The notes: generated from the sequence alone by a model not told the origin. DNA of 64,000 bases from Nonomuraea basaltis (GCF_005893125.1 NZ_VCJS01000043.1:1-64000); one strand, 5' to 3'; counted from the stretch's first letter, positions 16,021 to 26,949 are shown. Numbers and translations are program-made.

Positions 16021-16661
16021 GGCATGGCCAGGTCGAAGAACGCCCGCTCCAGCTCGACCGCCAGGCGGAACACGTCCAGCACCTCATGCCGCCGGGTCTC
16101 GTCCAGCCCTGCGCCCAGCCGGTCCAGCTCGCCGCGCAGGAACGCGACCCAACCGCGGAACTCCGCGCCCTCGTGCAGCTCGATCCACTCCCGGTGGACG
16201 AAGCTCTCCGGCAGCGGCGCCTCGGCCCGCGAGGCCCAGCCGAGGTAACACCACTCGGCCACGCACAGCACGGCGACGATCAGCGGGTAGTCCTGCTGTG
16301 TCCGCACCTCGTCCATGAGCTGACGGAACGCCGCCGTCACCGGCTCCAGCGGCACCTCGGTCCGCCCGCCCAGCTTCGCCAGCGCGCGGTGGAAGTAGGT
16401 CTTCTCCTCCGTGGTCGCCACCTGCCCGAGGAACCTCCCGTACGGGACCCGTGCCTCGAACGTGTCGGCGCTCGCCACGGCCGCCCCGAGCAGGGCCGTG
16501 AAGGAGTCCACGAACTGGAAGTCCTGCTCCAGGTAGCGCCGCATGTCGTCGTCGGCCGCGGTGCCCGTCGTGATCGCCATGGCGAACGGGTGCGTCACGA
16601 CCGCCGTCCACTCGGGCTCGCACTGCTCCCGGAGCCATTCGCTGAAAGATCGCTCATTCAC
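16017..16661 (-). CDS. tenA: TenA-family aminopyrimidine aminohydrolase/thiaminase II
   Basis: The 214-residue all-helical product matches TenA in length and landmarks: the early SEWLREQCEPEWTAVVTHPF segment, the Asp-bearing YLEQDFQFVDSF, the presumed catalytic Cys region LCVAEWCYLGWA, and the C-terminal Glu in LERAFFDLA. TenA salvages thiamine pyrimidine by hydrolysing aminomethyl-HMP or thiamine. I start it at the GTG at 16661 (MNERSFSEW). The longer frame to an ATG at 16712 would be translated through a perfect 13-bp hairpin (16672-16707), which reads better as the terminator of the upstream gene. No ribosome-binding site precedes the GTG, so a leaderless message is possible. I see no TPP riboswitch. 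Confidence 0.85.
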   Translation of the reverse strand: MNERSFSEWLREQCEPEWTAVVTHPFAMAITTGTAADDDMRRYLEQDFQFVDSFTALLGAAVASADTFEARVPYGRFLGQVATTEEKTYFHRALAKLGGRTEVPLEPVTAAFRQLMDEVRTQQDYPLIVAVLCVAEWCYLGWASRAEAPLPESFVHREWIELHEGAEFRGWVAFLRGELDRLGAGLDETRRHEVLDVFRLAVELERAFFDLAMP

Positions 16662-16671
16662 GTAGGAATTT

Positions 16672-16707
16672 GTTTCCGGCGCGGCTCGCGCCAACCGCGC
16701 CGGAAAC
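16672..16707 (-). terminator. Hairpin terminator after the TIGR03118-like gene
   Basis: GTTTCCGGCGCGG (16672-16684) is perfectly complementary to CCGCGCCGGAAAC (16695-16707), a 13-bp stem with a 10-nt loop, about 80 bp beyond the stop at 16790 on the minus strand and just before the tenA GTG. It argues against an earlier tenA start. Confidence 0.65.
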
Positions 16708-16789
16708 GTCATGGGACCGCCGCCCCCGGCCTGCTGCCGGCGAGCTGCGCACCTCGCCTGGCTGGGGGCGGCGGCGAGAGAGCCGCCGG

Positions 16790-17959
16790 TCAGTACCCGC
16801 CGTACGGGTTCTGGGAGGAAGACGACGGCGAGGGGGCCGGGGCGCTCGACTTGTGGCCGGACGGGTGCGTCTTCGACGGCGAGGGCGACGGGGTGGCTGA
16901 TGGCGTGCCTCCCGCTCCCGTGGACGTCGGCTTGGTGCCCTGCGGGGCGATGACGCCGATCAGGCCGTGCTTGGTGCCGTCGATGCCCGCGGAGAACCAC
17001 AGGGCGTTCTCGCCGCCGGTGGCCGCGGTGCCCGGCTCCAGGTCCCACAGGCCGGGCATCACGACCGGCTTACCGTCGGACGTGCGCAGCGAGCCCATGT
17101 GACGGCCGCGCTTGTACGCGTGCACGGTGCCGTCGCCGAAGTTGCCGACCAGCAGCGCGCCGGCGTACTCCTTCCAGCCCTTGGGCGCGGCGGTGAGGGC
17201 CCAGGGGGCGTTGAGCCCCGTCCTGGAGATGCGGCCGGTGAGGCGCCCGCTGGCGTTGTAGCGGCTGACGAAGCCCTTGCCCTTGCCGAAGACCGGCTTG
17301 CCCGTGGACGGGTCGCGCAGCGCGTAGGACACCCAGATGTTGCCGTTGGCCACCGCGACGTTGTACGCGTGGTAGCCGTCGGGCAGGTCCGGGTCCGCGA
17401 ACTGCCAGCGGCCCAGACGGATGCGCCGGAAGTCCTCGTCGAAGGCGTGGATGCGGCCGCTCGCGAAGTCGGCGGCCAGCAGGTATGCCTCGTCCTCGGT
17501 CTCGACGAGCTCGAGGCCCTTGTAGTCGGCGCCGCGGGTGAACGCCGCTATGATCGCGTTGGCCGGGTCCACCTCGGAGTTCCAGCCGGTGATGGCGCCG
17601 CTCGGGCTGGAGAAGATGAAGGTGGCGGGCTTGCCCTTCACGGTGAAGCCTTCGCCGGAGTTGAACACCTGGCCGGTCGGGGCTCCGCCCGGGATGGCCA
17701 CTTCGGTCTGCTCCTTCTTGCCCGTACCGGAGTAGACGGTGGCGGTGCCGGTCCCCGTGTTGGAGACCCACAGAGTCTTGCCCATGGCCAGGCCCCACGG
17801 GTTGACGACCTTGGGGTCGGTGACCGGGGCTTTGCCCTGGACGTCCGACACAAGGGGGATGACGTCGAAACGAGTCCTGGTGGTGGCGTGTGCGGGAGAG
17901 GTGAGAGTCGCTCCCAAGACGACCGCAACAGCGCAGAGTGTGATGATGCGTGGCCGCAT
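16790..17959 (-). CDS. Secreted TIGR03118-like beta-propeller protein
   Basis: The 389-residue exported protein has a Sec signal (MRPRIITLCAVAVVLGATLT, cleavage near AHA-TT). The body has repeated beta-strand blades: VVNPWGLAMGKTLWVSNTGT, IFSSPSGAITGW, GLELVETEDEAYLLAADFASG and GNFGDGTVHAYKR. This is the pattern I associate with the TIGR03118 family of NHL-like extracellular proteins, whose function is not known. The last 50 residues are a Ser/Pro/Thr/Lys-rich tail (PSPSPSKTHPSGHKSS) ending NPYGGY, a likely cell-wall-spanning or glycosylated stalk without an LPXTG sorting motif. It is a single gene with its own terminator. Confidence 0.8.
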   Translation of the reverse strand: MRPRIITLCAVAVVLGATLTSPAHATTRTRFDVIPLVSDVQGKAPVTDPKVVNPWGLAMGKTLWVSNTGTGTATVYSGTGKKEQTEVAIPGGAPTGQVFNSGEGFTVKGKPATFIFSSPSGAITGWNSEVDPANAIIAAFTRGADYKGLELVETEDEAYLLAADFASGRIHAFDEDFRRIRLGRWQFADPDLPDGYHAYNVAVANGNIWVSYALRDPSTGKPVFGKGKGFVSRYNASGRLTGRISRTGLNAPWALTAAPKGWKEYAGALLVGNFGDGTVHAYKRGRHMGSLRTSDGKPVVMPGLWDLEPGTAATGGENALWFSAGIDGTKHGLIGVIAPQGTKPTSTGAGGTPSATPSPSPSKTHPSGHKSSAPAPSPSSSSQNPYGGY

Positions 17960-18080
17960 CCGTTGCCTCCTAGTTAGCGCTTGTGACGCGAGATACGCGG
18001 AGGGCGTGAGGCAGGTTCAGCCGGGGTGGCGAAATATCGGTATTGGAGTTGCTCCGTGTCATGCGGGGAGAAGGAGAGTT

Positions 18081-18797
18081 ATGAACGTGTTGGGCATCGA
18101 CATCGGCGGCTCGGGGATCAAGGGCGCACCCGTGGACACCGAGGCCGGGCGGCTGATCGAGGAGCGCCTGCGCGTGCCCACGCCTCAGCCGGCCGGCCCG
18201 GATGACGTGGCCGGCGTGGTGGCCTCGATCGTCCGGCATTTCGCTTGGAATGGTCCGGTCGGCGTCACATTTCCCGGTGTCGTCGTGGACGGCGTCGTGC
18301 GATCGGCCGCCAACGTCGACCGCTCGTGGCTCGGCGTGGACGCGGCCGCGTTGTTCGGCGGCGCGACCGTGCTCAACGACGCCGACGCGGCCGGCGTGGC
18401 CGAGATGACCTTCGGCCGGGGGCGTGGGGAGCGGGGGACCGTGCTGGTGCTGACGTTCGGGACGGGGATCGGCAGCGCCCTGTTCACGGACGGGACGCTG
18501 GTGCCCAACACCGAGCTCGGGCACCTGGAGCTCCACGGCAAGGACGCCGAGCACCGGGCCTCGGCGCGGGTGCGCGAGGAGCACGACCTGAGCTGGGAAA
18601 AGTGGGCCGAGCGGGTGCAGGAGTACTTGGAGCACGTCGAGATGCTGTTCTCGCCGTCGCTGATCGTGATCGGCGGGGGAGCGAGCAGGAAGGCCGGCAA
18701 GTTCCTGCCGCACATCACCCTCGCCACCCCCGTGGTGCCGGCCGCACTCGAGAACGAGGCGGGCATCATCGGCGCGGCCCTTGCGGCGCGGCCCTGA
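18081..18797 (+). CDS. ppgK: Polyphosphate glucokinase
   Basis: A 238-residue ROK-type sugar kinase. The N-terminal phosphate loop is LGIDIGGSGIKGAPVD, the catalytic Asp region is VTVLNDADAAGVAEM, and LVLTFGTGIGSALFTDG then NTELGHLELHGKDAEHRAS match actinobacterial PPGK. It phosphorylates glucose to glucose 6-phosphate with polyphosphate, usually also with ATP. The length and the conserved GHLELHGKDAE segment favour PPGK over ATP-only ROK glucokinases. The ATG at 18081 has a GGAGAG ribosome-binding site. It is followed 145 bp later by hrpA on the same strand. Confidence 0.9.
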   Translation: MNVLGIDIGGSGIKGAPVDTEAGRLIEERLRVPTPQPAGPDDVAGVVASIVRHFAWNGPVGVTFPGVVVDGVVRSAANVDRSWLGVDAAALFGGATVLNDADAAGVAEMTFGRGRGERGTVLVLTFGTGIGSALFTDGTLVPNTELGHLELHGKDAEHRASARVREEHDLSWEKWAERVQEYLEHVEMLFSPSLIVIGGGASRKAGKFLPHITLATPVVPAALENEAGIIGAALAARP

Positions 18798-18942
18798 GCC
18801 GGCTCAGGACGATACGGCCTCGGCCGGCTCGGTGTTCGGCCCACGACCGCTAGGCACGATATTGGGATGCGCGGAGCGGGCGCGTCGGGCACTATGGGCG
18901 GTTGGCTCCGGGGAAGCCGGGCTCAAATATCCTTGAAGCAGT

Positions 18943-21900
18943 ATGGGAACGCCTTCGTTGTCCTCTCCACTCGCCGACCTCCAATCCCGCCTGCCCGAGC
19001 TCATGCCGCGCGACCAGCGGCGGCTGCGGCGCAGGCTCGACGGCATGCGCCGGGTGCGCTCCCGCGACACCCGCGACAAGATCGCCGCGGAGATCCTCGC
19101 CGACGTGGAGCGGGCCGAGCAGCGACTGGTACGGCGCCGCGAAGCCGTACCAGAGGTGAGATATCCGGAAAACCTGCCGGTCTCTCAGCGCAAGGACGAC
19201 ATCCTCGCGGCCATCCGCGACCACCAGGTCGTGATCATCGCCGGCGAGACGGGGTCGGGCAAGACCACCCAGATCCCCAAGATCTGCCTGGAGCTGGGCC
19301 GTGGCGTACGCGGGCTGATCGGCCACACCCAGCCCCGCCGGATCGCCGCCCGCACGGTCGCCGAGCGCATCGCCGAGGAGCTCGGCACCGAGCTGGGCGA
19401 GGTGGTCGGCTACAAGGTCCGCTTCACCGACCAGGCGAGCGACCGCACCCTGGTCAAGCTGATGACCGACGGCATCCTGCTGGCCGAGCTGCAGAACGAC
19501 CGCATGCTCGACCAATACGACACGCTGATCATCGACGAGGCCCACGAGCGCAGCCTCAACATCGACTTCATCCTCGGCTACGTGAAACAGCTCCTGCCGA
19601 AACGCCCCGACCTCAAGGTCATCATCACCAGCGCCACGATCGACCCCGAGCGGTTCTCCCGCCACTTCGGCGACGCGCCGATCGTCGAGGTCTCCGGCCG
19701 CACCTATCCCGTCGAGGTCCGCTACCGGCCGCTGGACGAGGACGACGACCAGACGCAGGGCATCGTGACCGCCTGCCAGGAGCTCATCACCGAGGGCCCC
19801 GGCGACATCCTCGTCTTCCTGTCCGGCGAGCGGGAGATCCGCGACGCCGCCGACGCCCTGACCAAGGCTGACTTCCGCAACACCGAGATCCTCCCGCTGT
19901 ACGCCCGCCTCAGCGCCGCCGAGCAGCACCGCGTCTTCCAGCGCCACACCGGCCGCCGCATCGTGCTGGCCACCAACGTGGCCGAGACGTCGCTCACGGT
20001 CCCCGGCATCAAATACGTCGTCGACCCCGGCTACGCCCGCATCTCCCGCTACAGCCACCGCACCAAGGTGCAGCGCCTGCCGATCGAGGCCATCTCCCAG
20101 GCCAGCGCCAACCAGCGCAAGGGCCGCTCGGGGCGCACCTCCGACGGCATCTGCATCAGGCTCTACGAGGAGGAGGACTTCCTCGGCAGGCCCGAGTTCA
20201 CCGACCCGGAGATCCTGCGCACCAACCTGGCCTCGGTCATCCTGCAGATGACCTCGATCGGGCTCGGCGACATCGAGGCGTTCCCCTTCGTCGAGCCGCC
20301 GGACCGCCGCCAGGTCAAGGACGGCGTCAACCTGCTGCACGAGCTGGGCGCGTTCGACGCCCATGACAAGCTCACCCCCATCGGCCGCAAGCTCGCCGGC
20401 CTGCCCGTGGACCCCCGCCTGGGCCGCATGGTCCTGGAGGCCGAGAAGAACGGCTGCCTGCGCGAGGTCATGGTGATCGCCGCCGCCCTGTCCATCCAGG
20501 ACCCTCGCGAGCGCCCCAGCGACAAGCAGCAGCAGGCCGACGAGAAGCACCGCCGCTTCGCCGACCCCGAGTCGGACTTCATGGCCTACCTCAACCTGTG
20601 GAACTACCTGCGCGACAAGCAGAAGGAGCTGTCCTCCAGCGCGTTCAGGAGGCTCTGCAGGGCCGAATTCCTCAATTACCTGCGCGTCCGCGAGTGGCAG
20701 GACATCTACAGCCAGCTCCGCCAGGCGCTCGGCGCCCAGCCCAACAGCGCACCCGCCGACCCTCACCACGTGCACGTGTCCCTGCTCGTCGGGCTCTTGT
20801 CGCACATCGGCGTCAAGGACGTCGTGGAGAAGCGCGGGCAGGACGGACGCCGGCCGATCCAGGAGTACATCGGCGCCCGCAACGCCCGCTTCGCCGTCTT
20901 CCCCGGCTCCACGCTGGCCAAGAAGCAACCGCAGTGGGTCATGTCGGCCGAGCTGGTGGAGACCTCCCGCCTCTGGGCCCGGGTCAACGCCAAGATCGAG
21001 CCCGACTGGGTCGAGCCCCTCGCCCAGCACCTGGTCAAGCGCACCTACTCCGAGCCGCACTGGGAGAAGAACCAGGGCGCGGTGATCGCCCTGGAGAAGG
21101 TCACCCTCTACGGCGTGCCGCTCGTGACCGGCCGCAAGGTCAACTACGGCCGCATCGACCCCGACCTGTCGCGCGAGCTGTTCGTCAGGCACGCCCTGGT
21201 CGAGGGCGACTGGGACACCCACCACCGCTTCCTCGAGGAGAATCGCAAGCTCCTGGAGGAGGTCGAGGAGCTGGAGAACCGCGCCCGCCGCCGCGACATC
21301 CTGGTCGACGACGAGGCCTTGTTCGACTTCTACGACCAGCGGGTGCCCGCCGACGTGGTCTCGGCCCGCCACTTCGACTCCTGGTGGAAGCAGGCCAGGC
21401 AGGAGCAGCCGGAGCTGCTGACATTCTCGCCGGAGATGCTGGTCAACGAGGGCGCCGACATCAGCGCCCGCGACTACCCGGACGCCTGGAAACAGCTCGG
21501 CCAGCGGATGAAGCTGACCTACCAGTTCGAACCGGGCGCGGACGCCGACGGCGTGACCGTGCACGTGCCGCTCCAGGTGCTCAACCAGGTCAGCTCCGAC
21601 GGCTTCGACTGGCAGATCCCCGGCCTGCGCGAAGAGCTGATCACCGCGCTGATCCGCTCCCTGCCGAAGCACCTGCGCCGCAATTTCGTGCCCGCCCCCA
21701 ACTACGCCAAGCAGGTGCTGGCCGGGGTGGAGCAGGGCGGGGAGCCGCTGCTGGCGGCCGTGGAGCGTGAGCTGCTGCGGCTCACCGGCGTACGCGTGCC
21801 GCGCGACGCCTGGCAGCTCGACCAGGTGCCCGACCACCTGCGCATCACGTACCGAGTGATCGACGAGCGCAAGCGCACGGTGGCCGAGGACAAAGACCTC

Positions 21901-22812
21901 GACGCCCTCAAGCGCCGCCTGGCCCCGCGGCTGCGCCAGACGCTGTCGCAGGCGGGCGACGACCTCGAGCAGACCGGCCTGCACACCTGGAGCTTCGGCC
22001 GGCTGTCGAAGGTATTCGAGCAGGGCCGGATGAAGGGCTATCCGGCGCTCGTGGACGCGGGCGACTCGGTCTCGATCAAGATCTTCGAGATGGAGGCCGA
22101 GCAGCGCCGCTCCCACTGGCCCGGCGTGCGCCGCCTGCTGCTCCTCAACGTCACCAACCCGGCCAAGTCGCTGCTAGGCGGCCTGTCCAACCAGGCCAAG
22201 CTGGCCCTGTCACGGAGCCCGCACGGCGGGGCGGTGGCGCTGTTCGACGACGTGGTCAACGCGGCCGTGGACAAGCTCATGCTCGACGTCGGGGGCCCGT
22301 CCTGGGACCCGGTCGCCTTCGACCGCCTCTACCAGCACGTACGAGCCCACCTGTACGACACGGCGGCGGATGTGCTGGCGAAGGCGGAACAGATCCTCGC
22401 GGTCTGGCACGAGGCGGGGGCACGCCTCGACGCGCTCCGCCCGAGCGCGGCGACGGACGACATCCGCGACCAGCTCGGCAGGCTCATCTACCCGGGCTTC
22501 GTCACGGCCACCGGCTACCGCCGTCTATCCGACATCCTTCGATATATCCGGGCCATCGACCGCCGCCTCACCAAGCTTCCGGAGGAGCCCTGGCGGGACC
22601 AGGAGTGGATGGATCGGGTGCACAAGGTCGAGGACGACTATCACGACCTGCTGCAGAAGCTGCATCCGGCGCGGCGGGGGGATCCGGACGTGGCGGAGAT
22701 CGGGTGGATGATCGAGGAGCTGCGGGTGAGCTTCTTCGCCCAGACGCTCGGCACGCCCACGCCGGTGTCGGAGAAGCGGATCGCGAAGGCGATGGAGAAG
22801 CTCACACCGTGA
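18943..22812 (+). CDS. hrpA: ATP-dependent RNA helicase HrpA
   Basis: A 1289-residue DEAH-box helicase, the normal size for bacterial HrpA. Motif I is GETGSGKTT at 101-109 and motif II DEAH at about 198-201 (LIIDEAHERSLN). Motif III is ITSATID, and the helicase C-terminal motifs include TNVAETSLTVPGIKYVVD and QRKGRSGRTSDG. Helicase-associated, OB-fold and the long HrpA-specific C-terminal DUF3418 region follow. HrpA proteins unwind RNA and in E. coli act in fimbrial mRNA processing and rescue of stalled ribosomes. The ATG at 18943 gives a charged helical N-terminus typical of the family. It is convergent with katE and separated from it by a terminator-like hairpin. Confidence 0.95.
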   Translation: MGTPSLSSPLADLQSRLPELMPRDQRRLRRRLDGMRRVRSRDTRDKIAAEILADVERAEQRLVRRREAVPEVRYPENLPVSQRKDDILAAIRDHQVVIIAGETGSGKTTQIPKICLELGRGVRGLIGHTQPRRIAARTVAERIAEELGTELGEVVGYKVRFTDQASDRTLVKLMTDGILLAELQNDRMLDQYDTLIIDEAHERSLNIDFILGYVKQLLPKRPDLKVIITSATIDPERFSRHFGDAPIVEVSGRTYPVEVRYRPLDEDDDQTQGIVTACQELITEGPGDILVFLSGEREIRDAADALTKADFRNTEILPLYARLSAAEQHRVFQRHTGRRIVLATNVAETSLTVPGIKYVVDPGYARISRYSHRTKVQRLPIEAISQASANQRKGRSGRTSDGICIRLYEEEDFLGRPEFTDPEILRTNLASVILQMTSIGLGDIEAFPFVEPPDRRQVKDGVNLLHELGAFDAHDKLTPIGRKLAGLPVDPRLGRMVLEAEKNGCLREVMVIAAALSIQDPRERPSDKQQQADEKHRRFADPESDFMAYLNLWNYLRDKQKELSSSAFRRLCRAEFLNYLRVREWQDIYSQLRQALGAQPNSAPADPHHVHVSLLVGLLSHIGVKDVVEKRGQDGRRPIQEYIGARNARFAVFPGSTLAKKQPQWVMSAELVETSRLWARVNAKIEPDWVEPLAQHLVKRTYSEPHWEKNQGAVIALEKVTLYGVPLVTGRKVNYGRIDPDLSRELFVRHALVEGDWDTHHRFLEENRKLLEEVEELENRARRRDILVDDEALFDFYDQRVPADVVSARHFDSWWKQARQEQPELLTFSPEMLVNEGADISARDYPDAWKQLGQRMKLTYQFEPGADADGVTVHVPLQVLNQVSSDGFDWQIPGLREELITALIRSLPKHLRRNFVPAPNYAKQVLAGVEQGGEPLLAAVERELLRLTGVRVPRDAWQLDQVPDHLRITYRVIDERKRTVAEDKDLDALKRRLAPRLRQTLSQAGDDLEQTGLHTWSFGRLSKVFEQGRMKGYPALVDAGDSVSIKIFEMEAEQRRSHWPGVRRLLLLNVTNPAKSLLGGLSNQAKLALSRSPHGGAVALFDDVVNAAVDKLMLDVGGPSWDPVAFDRLYQHVRAHLYDTAADVLAKAEQILAVWHEAGARLDALRPSAATDDIRDQLGRLIYPGFVTATGYRRLSDILRYIRAIDRRLTKLPEEPWRDQEWMDRVHKVEDDYHDLLQKLHPARRGDPDVAEIGWMIEELRVSFFAQTLGTPTPVSEKRIAKAMEKLTP

Positions 22813-22833
22813 AGATCGCGAGCCCTCGCCACA

Positions 22834-22873
22834 CCGATCGGCCACCCCGCCAAACGGCGAGGCGGCCGATCGG
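22834..22873. terminator. Bidirectional hairpin between hrpA and katE
   Basis: CCGATCGGCC (22834-22843) pairs perfectly with GGCCGATCGG (22864-22873). A short inner CGCC/GGCG stem closes the AAAC loop. It lies between the two convergent stops. Confidence 0.65.
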
Positions 22874-22880
22874 CTGAGAA

Positions 22881-24890
<2,010 letters not shown>

Positions 24891-24975
24891 GGAAAAATCC
24901 CCCTTGTGGTTACTTGTCGGGCTCTCACCAAGTGCCCGAAGAAATGAGCCGAAACAGGTTCGGGCAGGGGGATTG

Positions 24976-25629
24976 ATGATCAAGGCTGTGGTGTTCGACG
25001 TCGGCGAGACGCTCATCGACGAGACGCGCATCTGGTCGCGCTGGGCCGGGCGGCTGGGCGTGAGCAGCTTCGTGCTGATGGGCGCGCTCGGCGGCATGGC
25101 CGCCCTTGACCGCCCGCACGCGGACGCCTTCGAGCTCATCCGGCCGGGGTTCGACCTGGACGAGGAGGACGCCGCCTGGGAGCGCGACGATCCGCACGGC
25201 CTGCGCAACCACTTCGACGCCGACGACCTCTACCCGGACGTGCGGGAGGCGCTGGCCGCCCTGCGCGCGGCCGGGTTCCAGGTGATCATCGCGGGCAACC
25301 AGCCGAAGCGGGCCTACGACGCGCTGGTCGCGATGGACCTGCCGGCCGACTCCGTGCACACCTCCGAGGGCTGGGGGTTGTCCAAGCCGCAGCCGGAGTT
25401 CTTCACCAAGGTGGCGGCGGTCGCGGGCCGGGAGCCCGCCGAGATCCTGTATGTGGGCGACCGGCTCGACAACGACGTGCTCCCGGCGGGCCGGGCGGGC
25501 ATGCGCACAGCGCTGCTACGCCGCGGCCCCTGGGGCTACCTGCACGCCGAGCGTCCGGAGGCGGCGGCCGCCGACGTGATCGTCGACGACCTGCATGCCG
25601 TTCTGTCCGCCGCGCAGAGGCTCACCTGA
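24976..25629 (+). CDS. HAD-superfamily hydrolase
   Basis: A 217-residue HAD protein. Motif I is AVVFDVGETLIDE (the second Asp of DxD is Gly here, as in many HAD enzymes of this subgroup), motif II is VIIAGNQP, motif III is LSKPQPEFF and motif IV is ILYVGDRLDNDVLPAGRAGM. With VGETLIDE rather than VDGTL, it is closer to the haloacid dehalogenase/HAD-IA branch. The substrate is unknown. The ATG at 24976 follows a GGGGG purine run. It is divergent from katE (85 bp apart), so the two may share a stress promoter region. Its 3' end overlaps the convergent acidic protein gene by 8 bp. Confidence 0.85.
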   Translation: MIKAVVFDVGETLIDETRIWSRWAGRLGVSSFVLMGALGGMAALDRPHADAFELIRPGFDLDEEDAAWERDDPHGLRNHFDADDLYPDVREALAALRAAGFQVIIAGNQPKRAYDALVAMDLPADSVHTSEGWGLSKPQPEFFTKVAAVAGREPAEILYVGDRLDNDVLPAGRAGMRTALLRRGPWGYLHAERPEAAAADVIVDDLHAVLSAAQRLT

Positions 25630-25945
25630 GGTCCTCGCCGGGATCGATCCGGATCGCACGCTCCTCGGCGGACATGTCTCCGGAGTCGTCGCCCCAGTCG
25701 TCGCCGATCTCCTCGTCCTCCACGTCCGACTCCAGCCCTTCGTCCGGCTGGGTCAGCCGGTGCTTGGGGCGGGGCTCGCGGAGCCGGTCTCTGGCCTCCC
25801 GGTGCAGCCGCTCGTCGAGGGTGTCCCTGTGCTGAGGGTCATCCCCGACGACCTCGTGGCGAAGGCCGAGATCCTCGGTCCACTCGGCGACCTCGATCGC
25901 CTGCTCATCGCTCATGCCGTACCGGTTCGGAGGTGTTTCGGTCAT
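25622..25945 (-). CDS. Acidic small protein of unknown function
   Basis: A 107-residue, highly charged and strongly acidic protein with no membrane helix. It begins MTETPPNRYGMSDEQAIEVAEWTEDLG, has a central DTLDERLHREARDRLREPRP segment and an Asp/Glu-rich C-terminal half (EEIGDDWGDDSGDM). The SLDERL-like core is reminiscent of actinobacterial DUF5709 proteins, but I cannot confirm this. It is probably largely disordered. It lies just downstream of the hemerythrin and Hsp20 stress genes on the same strand and overlaps the HAD gene tail-to-tail. Confidence 0.65.
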   Translation of the reverse strand: MTETPPNRYGMSDEQAIEVAEWTEDLGLRHEVVGDDPQHRDTLDERLHREARDRLREPRPKHRLTQPDEGLESDVEDEEIGDDWGDDSGDMSAEERAIRIDPGEDLR

Positions 25946-25978
25946 ACGTTCCCTCTACCCAGGGGACCGGCGGGAATC

Positions 25979-26542
25979 CTAGGACTTGGCGTGCCTGAGT
26001 GCCTCGGCAAGCTCTTTCTTCCCCATCTGGGACCGGCCGGGAATGTCCGCTTTCTGTGCCTTCTCGTACAGCTCGGCCTTGGTGGCCCCTTCGCGGGAGC
26101 CGGCCGGGGAGGTCTGCTTGGGGACGCTGAGCGCCTTCAGCTCTTCCGCCCTGCGCTCCTTGAACGCCTTGCCGAGCTCCTTGAGCCGCTTCTCGCCGGC
26201 CGACTTCGCCAGTGCGGGGAGGATCTTGGTCTCCTCCTCCTCGACGTGGTGCGTGACGGCCGTGATGAGCTCTTTCAGCGTCTTGCGGAACTCCGTCGTC
26301 CCCGGCTGCGCGCGTACGAGGGCGTCGAGCAGGACTTCGGCCTCCTTGTGCTCCTCGACGCTGTGGTGCGCGTCGATGCCCGGGTAGACCCGGTCCTCCT
26401 CGGCGCGGGCGTGCGCGATCAGGAGGGCGTGCAGCTCGGCCACGGTGGCCTTCGGATCGCCCTTCTCCTTCTTGAGCCGCTCGAAGAGGGACTCGACGGT
26501 CCGATGGTCACTGGTGATCAGGGTGATGACGTCGGTTGCCAT
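25979..26542 (-). CDS. Hemerythrin HHE-domain protein with C-terminal SAP/Rho-N-like tail
   Basis: A 187-residue protein with an N-terminal four-helix HHE domain. The predicted diiron ligands are in TSDHRTVESLFERL, LIAHARAEEDRVYPGI, AHHSVEEHKEAE and TAVTHHVEEEETKILP. Such domains bind oxygen, NO or iron and often act in oxidative or nitrosative stress. About 45 C-terminal residues after a flexible linker (TKAELYEKAQKADIPGRSQMGKKELAEALR) look like a SAP or Rho-N-type helix-extended-helix motif, which usually binds nucleic acid. I start at the ATG at 26542 (MATDVITLI); the frame to 26575 adds 11 Gly/Ser-rich residues. It is downstream of hsp20-merR on the same strand. Confidence 0.87.
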   Translation of the reverse strand: MATDVITLITSDHRTVESLFERLKKEKGDPKATVAELHALLIAHARAEEDRVYPGIDAHHSVEEHKEAEVLLDALVRAQPGTTEFRKTLKELITAVTHHVEEEETKILPALAKSAGEKRLKELGKAFKERRAEELKALSVPKQTSPAGSREGATKAELYEKAQKADIPGRSQMGKKELAEALRHAKS

Positions 26543-26581
26543 GGGAGCCCCGCTACCCGAGTGGGTGGCGTCCATTCGCGG

Positions 26582-26896
26582 TCATTCCAGCTCGCGCAGC
26601 CTCGCGTGAGTCTCCTTCAGCTCCTGGCGGAGAGTGACGAGCTCGCGCTCCAGTTCGAGGATGCGCCGGATGGCGATGAGGGTCATGCCCTCCTCGGCCA
26701 TCCGCGTGACGTGCTGGACGGTCATGATGTCGTGGCGGGAGTAGCGCCGCTGCCCGCCGCTCGACCGGCTCGGGCTGATGATGTCGTGCTGGTCGAGCCG
26801 CCTCAGGTAAGCCTGCTGGACCTGGAGCATCTCCGCAACCTGCCCGAGTGAGTAGAGGGGGGCGTGCTCGTCGTCGAAGGGCAGATCGGGCATCAC
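26582..26896 (-). CDS. MerR-family transcriptional regulator (HspR-like)
   Basis: The 104-residue product has an N-terminal winged HTH of the MerR type (LYSLGQVAEMLQVQQAYLRR, then GGQRRYSRHDIMTVQHVTRM) followed by a coiled coil (ILELERELVTLRQELKETHARLRELE). No effector domain or Cys ligands follow, so it does not look metal-responsive; HspR repressors have this minimal plan. It lies 53 bp downstream of hsp20 on the same strand and is likely its autoregulator. A fitting operator lies between the -35 and -10 of the hsp20 promoter. The next gene downstream, the hemerythrin, starts 40 bp after its stop. Confidence 0.87.
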   Translation of the reverse strand: MMPDLPFDDEHAPLYSLGQVAEMLQVQQAYLRRLDQHDIISPSRSSGGQRRYSRHDIMTVQHVTRMAEEGMTLIAIRRILELERELVTLRQELKETHARLRELE

Positions 26897-26949
26897 GACC
26901 TCCTCGTGGGACGGGGGCGGGCCGGGGTGCCCGCCCCCGTCCCCGCCGA

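Noticed and set aside
16661..16789. TPP riboswitch before tenA
   Set aside because: No CUGAGA or other conserved thi-box elements were found in the leader; only a terminator hairpin is present.
18892..22116. 1074-residue open frame antisense to hrpA
   Set aside because: High GC makes antisense frames stay open. Its composition (His/Val/Leu/Asp/Gly/Arg-rich) is an image of hrpA codons and it has no domain.
24891..25208. N-terminal extension of katE
   Set aside because: Ser/Arg/Pro-rich extension overlaps the divergent HAD gene; a strong ribosome-binding site precedes the ATG at 24890.
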